Shown: positions 44,384 through 54,695, counted from the first letter of the stretch. The stretch: 64,000 bases of DNA from an uncultured Bacteroidales bacterium (GCA_900319865.1 ONQD01000003.1:62001-126000), one strand, 5' to 3'. Translations and numbers: made by a program. Notes: a model not told the origin generated them from the letters alone.

Positions 44384-45528
44384 TTTCCTGAAGAGTTTGA
44401 ATGATTAGTATTATGCCGTTTCGAATCCAACAAACGGTATATTTCGTCCACTATACGGTCGGCCGCATGTGGAGACGCCAAATTACGTATCGACTGCGAC
44501 ATTGCATCGCAACGTTCCTTGTCAGAAATCAAAGCAAGAGCGGTGGGCAACCCCTCAGTGCCGCACTCACTGTCGCGTACCAAGATGGCAGCACCTTTCT
44601 CCGATAATGCCATAGCATTCTTTGTCTGATGGTCCTCGGCCACATTGGGTGAAGGAATCAACACAACTGGTTTGCCCACCAAGCACAGCTCGGAGATAGC
44701 TATAGCCCCGGCACGCGATATCACAGCATCGGCTGCAGCATAGGCCTTGTCCATATTGCCGATAAACTGATGCACCTTAACCCAATCCTGTACCCTGGCA
44801 TCCTCCACAGCCTTGCATGCCTGGTCATACATTTGACGTCCAGTCTGCCAGATAATCTGAAGATTATTCTTCTTGAAGAAATCAAGATTATTCATTATCA
44901 TAAGGTTAATGCTGCGCGCCCCCAGGCTACCTCCCACCGACAACAATACAGGCCGGTTGGCGTCAACCTGAAAGAATGCACAACCATCCTCATGACTAAC
45001 ATTCATTTGCTCTATATCTTTACGAACAGGATTACCCGTCTGTACAAGTTTATCGGAAGGGAAGAATCGTTCCATGCCTTCATATGCAACACATATCACA
45101 TCAGCTTTAGATGACAAGCTCTTATTGGTTAGTCCTGCATACGAATTCTGTTCCTGCAACACAATAGGATAACCCAGTTGTGATGCCGCCTGCAAAGTGG
45201 GTTGACTAGCATAGCCCCCAACCCCTATCACTACATCAGGGTTGAAACTACGTATTATTTGCCGTGCCCGTCTCATACTGCGCAACACCTTGAACGGCAA
45301 TAATAAGTTCTTACATATATTCGAAAGCGTAAGTTGTCGCTGCAGTCCAGCAATCGGCAACCCCTCAATAGGATAGCCCGCTGCCGGGACCTTCTCCATC
45401 TCCATTCGACCTTCCGCACCAATAAACAATATCTCGGCCTGAGGGTCTCGAGCCTTGATGGAATTAGCAATAGCTATAGCAGGAAACGTATGTCCTCCTG
45501 TACCTCCGCCGCTGATGATTGCTTTCAT
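44380..45528 (-). CDS. murG: UDP-N-acetylglucosamine--undecaprenyl-PP-MurNAc-pentapeptide transferase
   Basis: 382 residues of the GT28 family. MKAIISGGGTGGHTFPAIAI is the first glycine-rich loop, and LLSVGGSLGARSINLMIMNN and YAAADAVISRAGAIAISELC are the donor-site motifs, with LIPSPNVAEDHQTKNAMAL downstream. It transfers GlcNAc to lipid I, making lipid II at the inner face of the membrane. Overlaps murC; 39 bases after ftsW. Confidence 0.97.
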   Translation of the reverse strand: MKAIISGGGTGGHTFPAIAIANSIKARDPQAEILFIGAEGRMEMEKVPAAGYPIEGLPIAGLQRQLTLSNICKNLLLPFKVLRSMRRARQIIRSFNPDVVIGVGGYASQPTLQAASQLGYPIVLQEQNSYAGLTNKSLSSKADVICVAYEGMERFFPSDKLVQTGNPVRKDIEQMNVSHEDGCAFFQVDANRPVLLSVGGSLGARSINLMIMNNLDFFKKNNLQIIWQTGRQMYDQACKAVEDARVQDWVKVHQFIGNMDKAYAAADAVISRAGAIAISELCLVGKPVVLIPSPNVAEDHQTKNAMALSEKGAAILVRDSECGTEGLPTALALISDKERCDAMSQSIRNLASPHAADRIVDEIYRLLDSKRHNTNHSNSSGK

Positions 45529-45567
45529 GATATTTCTATTTTATGTTTTTATTATATTGTATTACAC

Positions 45568-46758
45568 TTACACTGCTGGTTGTGCCACAGTCTCAGCCTC
45601 TGAGGTTTCCAACGCCTCTTCCTCGGCAGCCTGCTTTTTCGCCAACCGCTCACGCCTCTTGTTGTCGGCTGCAACCGACTGTATCAACCCCATGCCGACA
45701 CCCAGAAACAGGAACGAAGAACCTCCGTGACTGATAAAAGGCAAAGTCTGTCCAGTTACCGGGAACACACCTGTTGCAACCAACATATTGATGATGGCCT
45801 GCAAGAGGATAAGCGTACCCATTCCGGCTACGAAAACACTGCCAAAAGTCCCAGGACAAGATGTAGCTATACGTATGCAGCGGAAATAAAACCATGCATA
45901 TAATGCCAAAATAATCGTCGCTGCAAACGTCCCAGCTTCTTCTATGATGATTGCAAATATGAAGTCGTTATGTGCCTGGGTCATCAGTCGGCCATGAATA
46001 GTTGTACCTATCCCATTGCCGAATAAACCGCCACGCGCTATTGCCATTCTGGCCATATTCTCCTGCGACAATTCATCCGGATTAGGATGCAACCACGCTT
46101 GCAAACGGTGTCCCCATGTACCAGACCTCATAAAATCAATCTTATCACCCACAAGATAAAAAACACCCAATAAAGCAACCCCGCCAATCACACCATACAC
46201 AAGCCACTTCCACCACATCTTTTTACTTACCCCTCCAAAATACAGGGTAATATAGCTTGCCATAACAACCAACATCGCTGTGGAAAGGTTGCCGGGTGCA
46301 ATCAATAACGCTGTCCCAAAAATGGGAATCAATAACTCATAGAACGTCTTATTATCTTGCAGTGTCTCTTTTTTTGCTACTATCATTCGGGCAAGAAACA
46401 ATATCAAGAAAACCTTTGCCATTTCCGATGGTTGGAAACTGAATATCGGCAAAGGAAGCCATCTGCGATCTGCAGTAAATAGTACCACAACCAAACAAAC
46501 CAACGACAAATAGAAACAGAGAACTCCTAACTTCGTCAGTTTTCTGTAATTGACAAACGATATCACAATGGCACCCACAAAGCCCGTAAGCACGAAAACC
46601 GCATGTTTAATAAACATTTTCATTGGAGTGGTGTTGGGCAAACTCTCAGCCACCAAACCAATGGTGCTATAAACAGCAATCACCGATATCACACACAGCA
46701 GGAAGAAAACCACCCACAGCGATGTGTCACCACGCAGCTTTATTTGACTCCATTTCAT
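45568..46758 (-). CDS. ftsW: SEDS peptidoglycan glycosyltransferase FtsW
   Basis: 396 residues, ten membrane helices. The SEDS signature is present: RRWLPLPIFSFQPSEMAKVF, GLFGNGIGTTIHGRLMTQA, HNDFIFAIIIEEAGTF (with the usual catalytic Asp loop) and TGQTLPFISHGGSSFLFLGV. It polymerises septal glycan from lipid II together with FtsI. A short charged tail (ERLAKKQAAEEEALETSE) follows the last helix. It is encoded between the MurD remnant and murG. Confidence 0.95.
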   Translation of the reverse strand: MKWSQIKLRGDTSLWVVFFLLCVISVIAVYSTIGLVAESLPNTTPMKMFIKHAVFVLTGFVGAIVISFVNYRKLTKLGVLCFYLSLVCLVVVLFTADRRWLPLPIFSFQPSEMAKVFLILFLARMIVAKKETLQDNKTFYELLIPIFGTALLIAPGNLSTAMLVVMASYITLYFGGVSKKMWWKWLVYGVIGGVALLGVFYLVGDKIDFMRSGTWGHRLQAWLHPNPDELSQENMARMAIARGGLFGNGIGTTIHGRLMTQAHNDFIFAIIIEEAGTFAATIILALYAWFYFRCIRIATSCPGTFGSVFVAGMGTLILLQAIINMLVATGVFPVTGQTLPFISHGGSSFLFLGVGMGLIQSVAADNKRRERLAKKQAAEEEALETSEAETVAQPAV

Positions 46759-46794
46759 TGCTTCTATACAACTTGTTATAATTATATTTCTAAC

Positions 46795-47334
46795 CTATAA
46801 TTCAATCACCTCACGGCTGAACATTCTACCAAGAACCTCTGTTGATTCGCCCACACGAGTGGCCGGCGAGAACAGTACCTGCACATTGTCCATGGCGCTG
46901 TAGCACGCACGGTTCACTGCCTCAGCAAGGTTATTCACCTCTATTATTTCGGGCACAACCCCTACAAACACACGACGCATATTTTCACCCGCCTTGCCTA
47001 CACATATCATCATTCTGACCTTACGCAAGGCTATCTGACGCAACGGAGAATAATCAGCGGTCTCATCGCCTCCCATCACAATCCAAATCACCCCCCCGCG
47101 AGCATGATCCAATGCAAACCATGTGGCGTTCACATTCCGGGCAGCTGCATCGTTTACGAAATTCTTCTCATGTATATGAGCCACAAACTCCATGCGGTAA
47201 GGGGTATCTTCCAAACGTGCGAAACAAGCCCTAAGGCCACTGTCGCGCATTTGCCTCAGTTTGGCTGCCTCCACCGAGGCCAACCCTCCGTATATCCTAC
47301 TGCGTCCTTGTTGTGCTAATAACTCTATACTCAT
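46795..47334 (-). CDS. MurD-like remnant: C-terminal domain only, ligand residues lost
   Basis: 179 residues in the usual murD position (MurD is ~440-450). YRMEFVAHIHEKNFVNDA to SREVIEL (~46-179) is the MurD C-terminal (D-Glu-binding) domain; the UDP-binding and ATPase domains (P-loop GTNGKT) are absent, and only 67 bases separate it from mraY, so nothing upstream encodes them. Key residues differ: the Lys of NDSKATN is Ala (NDAAARN, 61-67), the Lys of the next loop is Glu (MGGDETADYSPL, 87-98), and the Ser of SPACAS is Val (SPATRVG, 156-162). It cannot be a normal ligase. The frame is intact and flanking genes are normal, so it may have a structural or regulatory role. Confidence 0.8.
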   Translation of the reverse strand: MSIELLAQQGRSRIYGGLASVEAAKLRQMRDSGLRACFARLEDTPYRMEFVAHIHEKNFVNDAAARNVNATWFALDHARGGVIWIVMGGDETADYSPLRQIALRKVRMMICVGKAGENMRRVFVGVVPEIIEVNNLAEAVNRACYSAMDNVQVLFSPATRVGESTEVLGRMFSREVIEL

Positions 47335-47401
47335 AATTTGTTGTTTCTTTGTTGTTTTAGGATGTTTTAGTTTGTGGTGTCAATTAATTGTTACTAACGA
47401 A

Positions 47402-48574
47402 CTATCTCAGTTTCAATGTCACGATGCTCACTATGGCCAGCAGTATGCCGATAATGGCAAAACGCTGCACTATCTTCGGTTCGGCAATGCCTTTCTTCTG
47501 ATAGTGGTGATGTATAGGCGTCATAAGGAATGGCCTTTTGTCCACCGGAACCATCTGGTCTGGGGGCAAATGATGAGTGCGGCGGTAGTGTTTGCATCCC
47601 CATGTCTGTATAATCACCGAGAAATCCTCCATCACATACACTCCACACAGTATCGGCAGCAGAAGCTCTTTGCGTATAAGCAGAGCGAAAACAGCAATGA
47701 TTCCGCCCAAAGCAAGTGAGCCCGTGTCGCCCATAAAGATTTCTGCCGGATAGCTGTTGAACCACAGAAATCCCAATGTCGCACCCACAAAGGCCGTGAT
47801 GAACACTGTCAGCTCTCCAATATCGGCAAGGTAAACAATATTCAAATAATTAGCCATAATAATGTTACCCGAGAGCCATGCAAGTATGGCCAAGGAACCA
47901 CCCGTAATGGATGCCGTGATGGTAGCCAATCCGTCAATGCCATCTGTCAAGTTCGAAGCATTCGACACAGCTGTGACCACAAAGATAGCCACCAACACAT
48001 ACACCAGCCATACCCAATTCTGGGTCCAGTCGCCCATCCAGCTAATAAGCCAGGCATAATCAAATTCATTGCCTTTCACAAATGGTATGGTGGTCTTTGA
48101 CGAAGCGATATCAGGATGGAAAGACAACAGCAAACCCACACCCAGGCCCAGCATAACCTGGCCAAACACCTTGAATTTCCCCGGCATTCCCCGTTTGTCT
48201 TTTTTGAACACCTTGATGTAGTCGTCCACAAATCCTATGAATCCCAGCCATACAGTCGTCACAAGCATAGTCAACACATAGACATTGTCCAGTTTGGCAA
48301 ACAGCAAGGTGGGCACTATGATTGCCGCAAGAATAAGGAGACCTCCCATAGTAGGGGTTCCCTCTTTCTCTTTCTGCCCTTCAAGACCCAGATTACGGAC
48401 GGTCTCACCTATCGACTTGCGTCTGATATACTGTATGAACGGCTTGCCGCAGAACAACATAATCAGTAACGACACTATGGCTGCCATCGATGCCCGGAAG
48501 GTGATATACTGGAATACACCTGCTCCGGGAACGTCAAATGCACGGTCGAGCCAATCGAAAAGATAGTATAACAT
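47402..48574 (-). CDS. mraY: phospho-N-acetylmuramoyl-pentapeptide transferase
   Basis: 390 residues with ten helices. Motifs are [35 protein letters not shown] (Asp pair), [33 protein letters not shown] and [17 protein letters not shown]. It makes lipid I from UDP-MurNAc-pentapeptide and undecaprenyl phosphate. Order murE-mraY-(murD remnant)-ftsW is that of Bacteroidota. Confidence 0.97.
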   Translation of the reverse strand: MLYYLFDWLDRAFDVPGAGVFQYITFRASMAAIVSLLIMLFCGKPFIQYIRRKSIGETVRNLGLEGQKEKEGTPTMGGLLILAAIIVPTLLFAKLDNVYVLTMLVTTVWLGFIGFVDDYIKVFKKDKRGMPGKFKVFGQVMLGLGVGLLLSFHPDIASSKTTIPFVKGNEFDYAWLISWMGDWTQNWVWLVYVLVAIFVVTAVSNASNLTDGIDGLATITASITGGSLAILAWLSGNIIMANYLNIVYLADIGELTVFITAFVGATLGFLWFNSYPAEIFMGDTGSLALGGIIAVFALLIRKELLLPILCGVYVMEDFSVIIQTWGCKHYRRTHHLPPDQMVPVDKRPFLMTPIHHHYQKKGIAEPKIVQRFAIIGILLAIVSIVTLKLR

Positions 48575-48606
48575 GTGTTGTCTATATTTTAATTGTTAGT
48601 CTTTAA

Positions 48607-50124
48607 TTATTTATCATCTGTCTTGTCATCCAGCAACAGCTTTTCTAATTCCTCCCTGTCGTCAAAATGATGCTTAACTCCGTTAATGTCCTGATACTTC
48701 TCATGCCCTTTGCCGGCTACCAGAATAATGTCGCCCTCACGTGCCATCATCACAGCGGTTTTGATGGCTTGTCGGCGGTCAGTAATGCGCACTACCATGC
48801 TTTTCTCCTCCAAACTCAATCCCGACTCCATATCATCCAGTATGCTCTCCGGATTTTCGGTTCGCGGATTGTCGGAGGTCAGTATCAAACGGTCGCTCAA
48901 ACGGCAGGCAATACTGGCCATCTCCGGACGTTTGGTCTTGTCCCGGTCACCACCGCATCCCACTACCGTATAGAGCATCTGGCTGTTCTTGCGGATATCG
49001 TTGATTGTGGATAGTACATTCTCCAACGCATCGGGTGTATGGGCATAGTCGACAATTGCCGTAATGCCCCGGCCGGATACATATTGGAACCTCCCCTCTG
49101 CAGACTGCAAAGTGCTTAGCAGCCGCAATGCTTCCGATTCTTCCACTCCGCACAACACCGCAGTGGCATATATTGCGGTAAGGTTATATGCATTGAAGCG
49201 ACCCACCAAACGGGTCCACACTTCCTGTCCGTTCAATTCCAACAACAGCCCCTGGAAGGTATCTTCCACCACACGGCATCTGAAATCGGCCATCCGCTGA
49301 AGGCTGTATGTCTTCACATTGGCAGATGTATTCTGCACCATCACCATCCCGTTTCTGTCGTCGGCATTGGTGAGCGCAAAAGCACCCTTGGGAAGGTTGT
49401 CGAAAAACATCTTCTTTGCAGCAATATAGTTGGCCATTGTCTTGTGGAAATCAAGGTGGTCATGGGTAATATTGCTAAATATGCCCCCTGCAAACGTAAG
49501 ACCCGCTATTCTGTGCTGTACAATGGCATGACTGCTCACCTCCATGAATGCATATTGACAACCACTATCCACCATCCGACGCAACAAGCTGTTCAACTGT
49601 AGCGCGTCGGGGGTAGTATGGGTTGAAGGTATCTCCTCTTCGTCCACCTTGTTGACAATGGTGCTGAGCAATCCAACATGGAACCCCTTTTCACGGAAAA
49701 GCCGGTGCAACAACGTCACAGTGGTGGTCTTACCATTGGTCCCTGTAATGCCTACAAGCTTCAACTGTCTCGACGGGTGTCCATAGTAGTTATCAGCCAT
49801 AACACCAAGCGCAAAGTCGCTATTCTCAACCATCACAAATGCCACATCAACATATCTCTTTTCCAACCGATGCAACACTTCCTCGGGCTCATTAGCACTT
49901 TCGTCAATATGTGTCAAAGCATCCTTTTGGCACACAATGGCCACAGCACCCCGCTCCACGGCCTTGTCAATATATTGATGGCCGTCTACATGAGTGCCCA
50001 CCTGTGCTACAAAGCAGCCACCCTCCCCTACCTCGCGCGAGTCGAAGTAGATGCCGTTCACCTCGGGATCAAGCGAGAGCGGCGCCAACGGGACTATTCC
50101 TTGTATTATGTCGGTCAGTTTCAT
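48607..50124 (-). CDS. murE: UDP-MurNAc-L-Ala-D-Glu:meso-diaminopimelate ligase
   Basis: 505 residues. VGITGTNGKTTTVTLLHRLF is the ATP loop, FMEVSSHAIVQHRIAGLTFA and FSNITHDHLDFHKTMANYI are in the central domain, and VDYAHTPDALENVLSTI and TSDNPRTENPESILDDM in the C-terminal domain. The DNPR motif is that of enzymes adding meso-diaminopimelate. It catalyses the third amino-acid addition of the stem peptide. 59 bases separate it from ftsI. Confidence 0.97.
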   Translation of the reverse strand: MKLTDIIQGIVPLAPLSLDPEVNGIYFDSREVGEGGCFVAQVGTHVDGHQYIDKAVERGAVAIVCQKDALTHIDESANEPEEVLHRLEKRYVDVAFVMVENSDFALGVMADNYYGHPSRQLKLVGITGTNGKTTTVTLLHRLFREKGFHVGLLSTIVNKVDEEEIPSTHTTPDALQLNSLLRRMVDSGCQYAFMEVSSHAIVQHRIAGLTFAGGIFSNITHDHLDFHKTMANYIAAKKMFFDNLPKGAFALTNADDRNGMVMVQNTSANVKTYSLQRMADFRCRVVEDTFQGLLLELNGQEVWTRLVGRFNAYNLTAIYATAVLCGVEESEALRLLSTLQSAEGRFQYVSGRGITAIVDYAHTPDALENVLSTINDIRKNSQMLYTVVGCGGDRDKTKRPEMASIACRLSDRLILTSDNPRTENPESILDDMESGLSLEEKSMVVRITDRRQAIKTAVMMAREGDIILVAGKGHEKYQDINGVKHHFDDREELEKLLLDDKTDDK

Positions 50125-50183
50125 TATAATGCTTTCTATATATTGCTGTTATTTCTCTATTAATTATTCACTCTGGTATGCGT

Positions 50184-52382
50184 TCAGTTACTGTGCGATA
50201 GTTTCAAAAACACCGTTTCACCTTTTTTTATCGGCTTGCGGGCTTCGGGCGACTGGCTCACCACTTTCCCTTGACCTACAAACCGGGTCTTCAACCCCAT
50301 CTTGCGCAGCAACTCCATAGCGTCGCGCGCTGTCATACCCTTGCAGTTTGGCACTATTCCCACAGGTGCATTATAGCGCACATATTTTTCTTTCTCACTG
50401 TCAAATGCAATCCATTCCGAGCTTCTTGAACTATCGTCTACCACAAAAGGCATACCCAAGGTTTTGTATATCTTGGCCAACTGGTCTTGGCGTGCCTTGA
50501 CAGCCATCGGGCGTGCGGTGCGTATCGAGTCCTGCAGATGCATTCCCGATAGTTCCCCGTCGAAAGCCACAACACAATCTGCTATCTTCTTAAATACCGG
50601 TGCTGCAGAAGTGCCACCCACCACTGAAGTGTGTTCTATCAACACCAAGCATGTATATTTGGGATTATCTGCCGGGAAGAAACCAACAAATGAAGAGTTC
50701 TTGTTTTTTTTATCCTTGATACCCACAGTTGTACCAGTCTTTCCCCCAATACCATAGCTGGTGCCACGTATAATGGTGCCTGTTCCATACTCAACCACAC
50801 CCACCATCATTTCCCTCATCTGTTTGGCTATCTCTTCACTGCACACATGTTCTTTCAACACCACCGGTTGCACCTTCGAATGTCTTTTACCATCAATTAT
50901 TTCACGGCAGAAAAGGGGCTTGACCATTTTACCCCCGTTGGCAAGGGCATTATAGAATGTGATAAGCTGTAACGGGGTCACCGTGGCCGAATACCCGTAA
51001 CTGAGGTTGAGGAAATCTATATCCGAATTCAGTTTCACCACCCCTGTTCTCGGTTCCTGAACTGCTATGTCGGGTTCCAGTTTCTTGAATGGGAATATAT
51101 CCATTATCCCTTTCTTCATGTCTTCACGGCGGTTGCGGTAATACTGCCATGCCAATTCACTCATGCCAACATTCGACGAGTGGGCCAGTACCCCAGGCAA
51201 GTTCATTGTATCGGTAATCTTGCCATGACCATCACTGATTTCACAGTGTCTGCCAAATTTCTTTTTGCCTCCTGCACACACCCGCTTGGATGTGTCAAGG
51301 GCAATCTTCTTATCGTTCAGCATGGAAGTCATAACAACCGTCTTGAATGTGGAACCCGGCTCATACCGGTCGCTGCATGCCACATTATTCCATAGCATTT
51401 CCTTCACCAGATTGTCGGTGTCTCTTTTCAGGTTGCTGCACGCCAGCACATATCCCGTCTCCACCTCCATCAGGATGGCACATCCTCTTTCACCGCCATA
51501 TTCATTCATCGAACTACGCAAGGCGCTTTCAGCTATATCCTGATAACGGGTGTCGATTGTTGCAATAATGCTTTTCCCGTCTATCTTGCGCTGCACAAGG
51601 GTCGAATCCTCGCTGGGGGCTTCGCTCTCTTCCATATCCACCCATGTCCGCATCGTCAAACGGCGGCAAATATATTTCCCATCCTGGCCTCTCAGCACAT
51701 CGTCGTAGTATCCTTCCAGGCCCGAATAGCCCGCATTGCCGTTGTCGTCTATGAAGTGGAGTCCTAAAGTGTTTTCGCCCAAATTGCCATATATGTGGGC
51801 ACGCACATAGCGCGACACCTTGCCCGAGGCCGTCTTTGTGACCACATATCCTCCCCAACCGGGCATTTTCTTTATGGCATCCCATCGGGAGTAGGGCACA
51901 TTGCGTGCCACATACAAACAACGTCCAGGCTTGCTTTTCTTATACTCTTTCATCACCCGGTCATAGAAATACCGCTCCGAACGCTGGGGGAAACATTCAT
52001 GCAATATGCGACACACTTTGGGCAAATTGGCCTTAAAATTACGGTCTCGCTCCAAATATACTTCGTATTGTTTGGGATGTTTCTTGCCCTCTGCAGCCGT
52101 CATCTTGGGCCATCTGCCAAGATCCAGACACAAGTCACACACCGGCACCGTTGTTGCCAGCACCTTGTCGTCGGACGAGAATATGGTACCTCTACGGGCC
52201 TCTTCTGTCCGCTCTATCCGCTCACGACTCTCGGCCTTCTTCCGCCACATATCGCCATTCACCACCTGTGTCTTGAATATCGACACATACATGGCAACGC
52301 CACCCACCACTACCAGCAGCAGGTAGAACACCAGCATCTTGACGAACAAGGGTTTATTATAGTATTTCTTTTCCACTTTCAA
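50184..52382 (-). CDS. ftsI: penicillin-binding protein 3 (FtsI) with PASTA domain
   Basis: 732 residues. The start is TTG at 52382 or GTG two codons later. One N-terminal helix (VKMLVFYLLLVVVGGVAMYV, approx) precedes a pedestal domain. The transpeptidase domain has EPGSTFKTVVMTSML (catalytic Ser-x-x-Lys), AHSSNVGMSELAW (SxN) and GIGGKTGTTVGI (KTG). The C-terminal ~65 residues are a PASTA domain (VPNCKGMTARDAMELLRKMG and beyond). It cross-links septal peptidoglycan with FtsW. Class B PBPs of Bacteroidota usually keep this arrangement. Confidence 0.95.
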   Translation of the reverse strand: MKVEKKYYNKPLFVKMLVFYLLLVVVGGVAMYVSIFKTQVVNGDMWRKKAESRERIERTEEARRGTIFSSDDKVLATTVPVCDLCLDLGRWPKMTAAEGKKHPKQYEVYLERDRNFKANLPKVCRILHECFPQRSERYFYDRVMKEYKKSKPGRCLYVARNVPYSRWDAIKKMPGWGGYVVTKTASGKVSRYVRAHIYGNLGENTLGLHFIDDNGNAGYSGLEGYYDDVLRGQDGKYICRRLTMRTWVDMEESEAPSEDSTLVQRKIDGKSIIATIDTRYQDIAESALRSSMNEYGGERGCAILMEVETGYVLACSNLKRDTDNLVKEMLWNNVACSDRYEPGSTFKTVVMTSMLNDKKIALDTSKRVCAGGKKKFGRHCEISDGHGKITDTMNLPGVLAHSSNVGMSELAWQYYRNRREDMKKGIMDIFPFKKLEPDIAVQEPRTGVVKLNSDIDFLNLSYGYSATVTPLQLITFYNALANGGKMVKPLFCREIIDGKRHSKVQPVVLKEHVCSEEIAKQMREMMVGVVEYGTGTIIRGTSYGIGGKTGTTVGIKDKKNKNSSFVGFFPADNPKYTCLVLIEHTSVVGGTSAAPVFKKIADCVVAFDGELSGMHLQDSIRTARPMAVKARQDQLAKIYKTLGMPFVVDDSSRSSEWIAFDSEKEKYVRYNAPVGIVPNCKGMTARDAMELLRKMGLKTRFVGQGKVVSQSPEARKPIKKGETVFLKLSHSN

Positions 52383-52417
52383 ACAATTATTGCGTTATCA
52401 ACCAATGCATCATACCG

Positions 52418-52804
52418 TCAATCCACTATCAACTCATACGGAGGTCCAGCCGTGATTCCAACACCAGTTGAATCAAGCATCTCTGCTATCTGCGATATCT
52501 TCACTGTTTCCTGATAGCGTTTCTGCAAGTCGATACATGCTTCCCGCAAGCAGTTGATACGCTGCTGCACTTCCTGTTTCTCCGCAGTCAGCGTCTCCAC
52601 CTTGTAGCGGTTATACACCAGCACAATGGCATAGACACAGATGAGCAATATAAGAGGCAATTGTTTCAGCACCAACCGACTCTGCAACACTTCACCTCCC
52701 AACAAACGAGGTAGCCATTTGCGCTTCTTGGGGCCACGGCTCTCCTTTGTCTGCTGAGGCATGCTCTGCTCTTGCTCCTGAGTATGTTCTTCTGTTTCTT
52801 GCAT
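52418..52804 (-). CDS. ftsL: FtsL-like cell division protein
   Basis: 128 residues: a charged cytoplasmic tail (TEEHTQEQEQSMPQQTKESR), one membrane helix (QLPLILLICVYAIVLVY, ~66-84), and a short extracytoplasmic coiled coil (TAEKQEVQQRINCLREACID). Sequence similarity to FtsL is low, as usual, but topology and the place between rsmH and ftsI support the call. FtsL, FtsB and FtsQ form the complex that activates FtsWI. Confidence 0.8.
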   Translation of the reverse strand: MQETEEHTQEQEQSMPQQTKESRGPKKRKWLPRLLGGEVLQSRLVLKQLPLILLICVYAIVLVYNRYKVETLTAEKQEVQQRINCLREACIDLQKRYQETVKISQIAEMLDSTGVGITAGPPYELIVD

Positions 52805-52913
52805 CGATTTGCTAATTATTTGTTATTCTGTATTTATTTCATGTTTCAACCATTGTGGCTATTCTAGAATCTGGCATCGGATTGAGATTTCACAAAAACA
52901 GCCCTACTCCATT

Positions 52914-53819
52914 CTATTCGGCACACCGTTCGGCCACTCTTAGCTTCGCACTCCGTGCGCGGTTGTTTTCTTGCAGTTCGGTTTCGGACGCTACCACGGC
53001 CTTGCGGGTTACCAACTTCAACGGAACTATCGGGTTCCCGTAAAAGTCTTTCTTCAGCTCCCCTTCGAAGTTTCCAGTCTTGAAGAAGTTCTTCACCAAC
53101 CGGTCCTCCAGCGAATGATACGACATCACCACCAGTCTCCCTTGCGGCTCCAATATTTCCACTGCCTGCTGCAACATGGCCTTCAAGGCTTCCAGCTCTC
53201 CATTCACCTCTATCCTCAACGCCTGAAACAACATGGCCAAGTATTTGTTTTCCATCCCTCTGGGCAGATGGTGAGACACCGCCTCACGAAGATCGAATGT
53301 AGTGTCAATACTCTTTTCGGCACGATATCTCACAATGGCCTTTGCCATCTGATATGCATTGGGCAACTCCCCGTACATTCTCAATATTTTGGTCAACTCT
53401 GCTTCGTCCGCATTGTTTACCAAATCCCGAGCCGTCATCTCCTGTCGGCGGTCCATCCTCAAATCCAGCTCGCCGTTCTGCCTGGTGGAAAAGCCCCTTT
53501 CCGCCACATCAAACTGGTGCGACGACACACCCAGGTCCGCTATTATCCCGTTCACTCTCCTCACACCCCTCAACCGCAGGAAACTTTTCAGATAGCGGAA
53601 ATTCTCATGTATCAACTCAAACCGGCTGTCCTCTATAGCATTCGCCATCGCATCGGCATCCTGATCAAAAGCATACAACCTGCCACATTCATTCAGCACT
53701 TCCATAATGGCACGAGAGTGGCCGCCACCCCCAAAGGTGACATCCACATATACCCCGTCAGGGCGTATGTTCAATCCCTCGATGCATTCATTCAGCATCA
53801 CTGGCCGATGGTAGTTCAT
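52914..53819 (-). CDS. rsmH: 16S rRNA (cytosine-1402-N4)-methyltransferase RsmH
   Basis: 301 residues from the ATG at 53819 (MNYHRPVML); a TTG at 53846 would add nine residues. Motifs are MLNECIEGLNIRPDGVYVDV, FGGGGHSRAIME (SAM loop), GRLYAFDQDADAMANA, GIIADLGVSSHQFDVAERGF, FQALRIEVNGELEALKAML and YHSLEDRLVKNFF. It methylates N4 of C1402 in 16S rRNA. The start overlaps the mraZ 3' end by 32 bases. Confidence 0.96.
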   Translation of the reverse strand: MNYHRPVMLNECIEGLNIRPDGVYVDVTFGGGGHSRAIMEVLNECGRLYAFDQDADAMANAIEDSRFELIHENFRYLKSFLRLRGVRRVNGIIADLGVSSHQFDVAERGFSTRQNGELDLRMDRRQEMTARDLVNNADEAELTKILRMYGELPNAYQMAKAIVRYRAEKSIDTTFDLREAVSHHLPRGMENKYLAMLFQALRIEVNGELEALKAMLQQAVEILEPQGRLVVMSYHSLEDRLVKNFFKTGNFEGELKKDFYGNPIVPLKLVTRKAVVASETELQENNRARSAKLRVAERCAE

Positions 53820-54264
53820 GCTTCCGTGCAAATCGTTTGTTAACAATTGATACTAGATCTTTCATCTCCTCCTCATTCATCTTGTCGTAAGCAGAACGTT
53901 CCCAGATTTCAATAAAGCTTCCGTTGGCTTGCAACACTATCTCCTTGGCGTCTCCAATGGTCGATTTTCGCTCTGGCGGTATCAACATCCTGTCGTTACT
54001 GTCCAGAGGTACCACATTGACGCGCGTCAATTGCCGCATAATACGGATGTCATCAGTGTTGCGTGGATTCAGCTCTTTTTTAAGTTCGTTCATCTCCTCC
54101 TGAAAACTGGATTCCGTCCATAGTTCTAAACACTCGCCTGTGAATTTCTGTCGGATTACAAACGTACAGTCGTTGCTCCCCAACTGCTTTTTGAAGGCAA
54201 TTGGGAACTTGAAACGACCATTCGAATCAATCTTACAGTATTCTGTGCCAAGTATTAAGGACAT
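53788..54264 (-). CDS. mraZ: transcriptional regulator MraZ
   Basis: 158 residues, a doubled AbrB-like beta-barrel domain: MSLILGTEYCKIDSNGRFKF starts the first copy, with PIAFKKQL, and RMLIPPERKSTIGDAKEIVL belongs to the second. MraZ binds upstream repeats and tunes the dcw cluster it opens. A -7-like box lies 25 bases upstream. Overlap with rsmH suggests coupling. Confidence 0.93.
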   Translation of the reverse strand: MSLILGTEYCKIDSNGRFKFPIAFKKQLGSNDCTFVIRQKFTGECLELWTESSFQEEMNELKKELNPRNTDDIRIMRQLTRVNVVPLDSNDRMLIPPERKSTIGDAKEIVLQANGSFIEIWERSAYDKMNEEEMKDLVSIVNKRFARKHELPSASDAE

Positions 54265-54288
54265 AATTGTATTCTTCTTTTCAAGATG

Positions 54289-54296
54289 CGAATATA
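54289..54296 (-). promoter_or_regulatory. -7 box of the dcw cluster promoter
   Basis: On the minus strand TATATTCG differs by one base from TAnnTTTG and lies 25 bases before the mraZ ATG. No TTTG is found 19-20 bases upstream; a T-rich stretch is there instead. No MraZ-type repeat (TGGGN) is obvious between 54297 and 54420. Confidence 0.4.
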
Positions 54297-54695
54297 CGAA
54301 CTATTTTCCAATAATTGTTTTTTTTTGCCAAAAAAAGTTATTAACTTCCATTTTTTGATTACTCACTTATACGTAATGCCACAAAAAAAGTTTCGTTTTT
54401 CGACAAATATATGTTCATAAAAAATCTAAAGCCATCTTCCTCCACACATCAACCAGCACAGCAATATATAAACACAAACAACATATTGCCAACATTTTAC
54501 ACTCAAATCAATACCACACATACTTCATCCAACACTATTTCGATGCCCAAAACAACTTTCCTGAGGCAACCTTCTTCCAAAATCCCCCTCCCACACAAAC
54601 CGTTATCCTCCAAACTCACCTCCACGATTCACCCCCTTGGCAATCCTTTTTTCCACAATTCATGGTTGATACAACTAAAAATGAAAAAAAATTCG

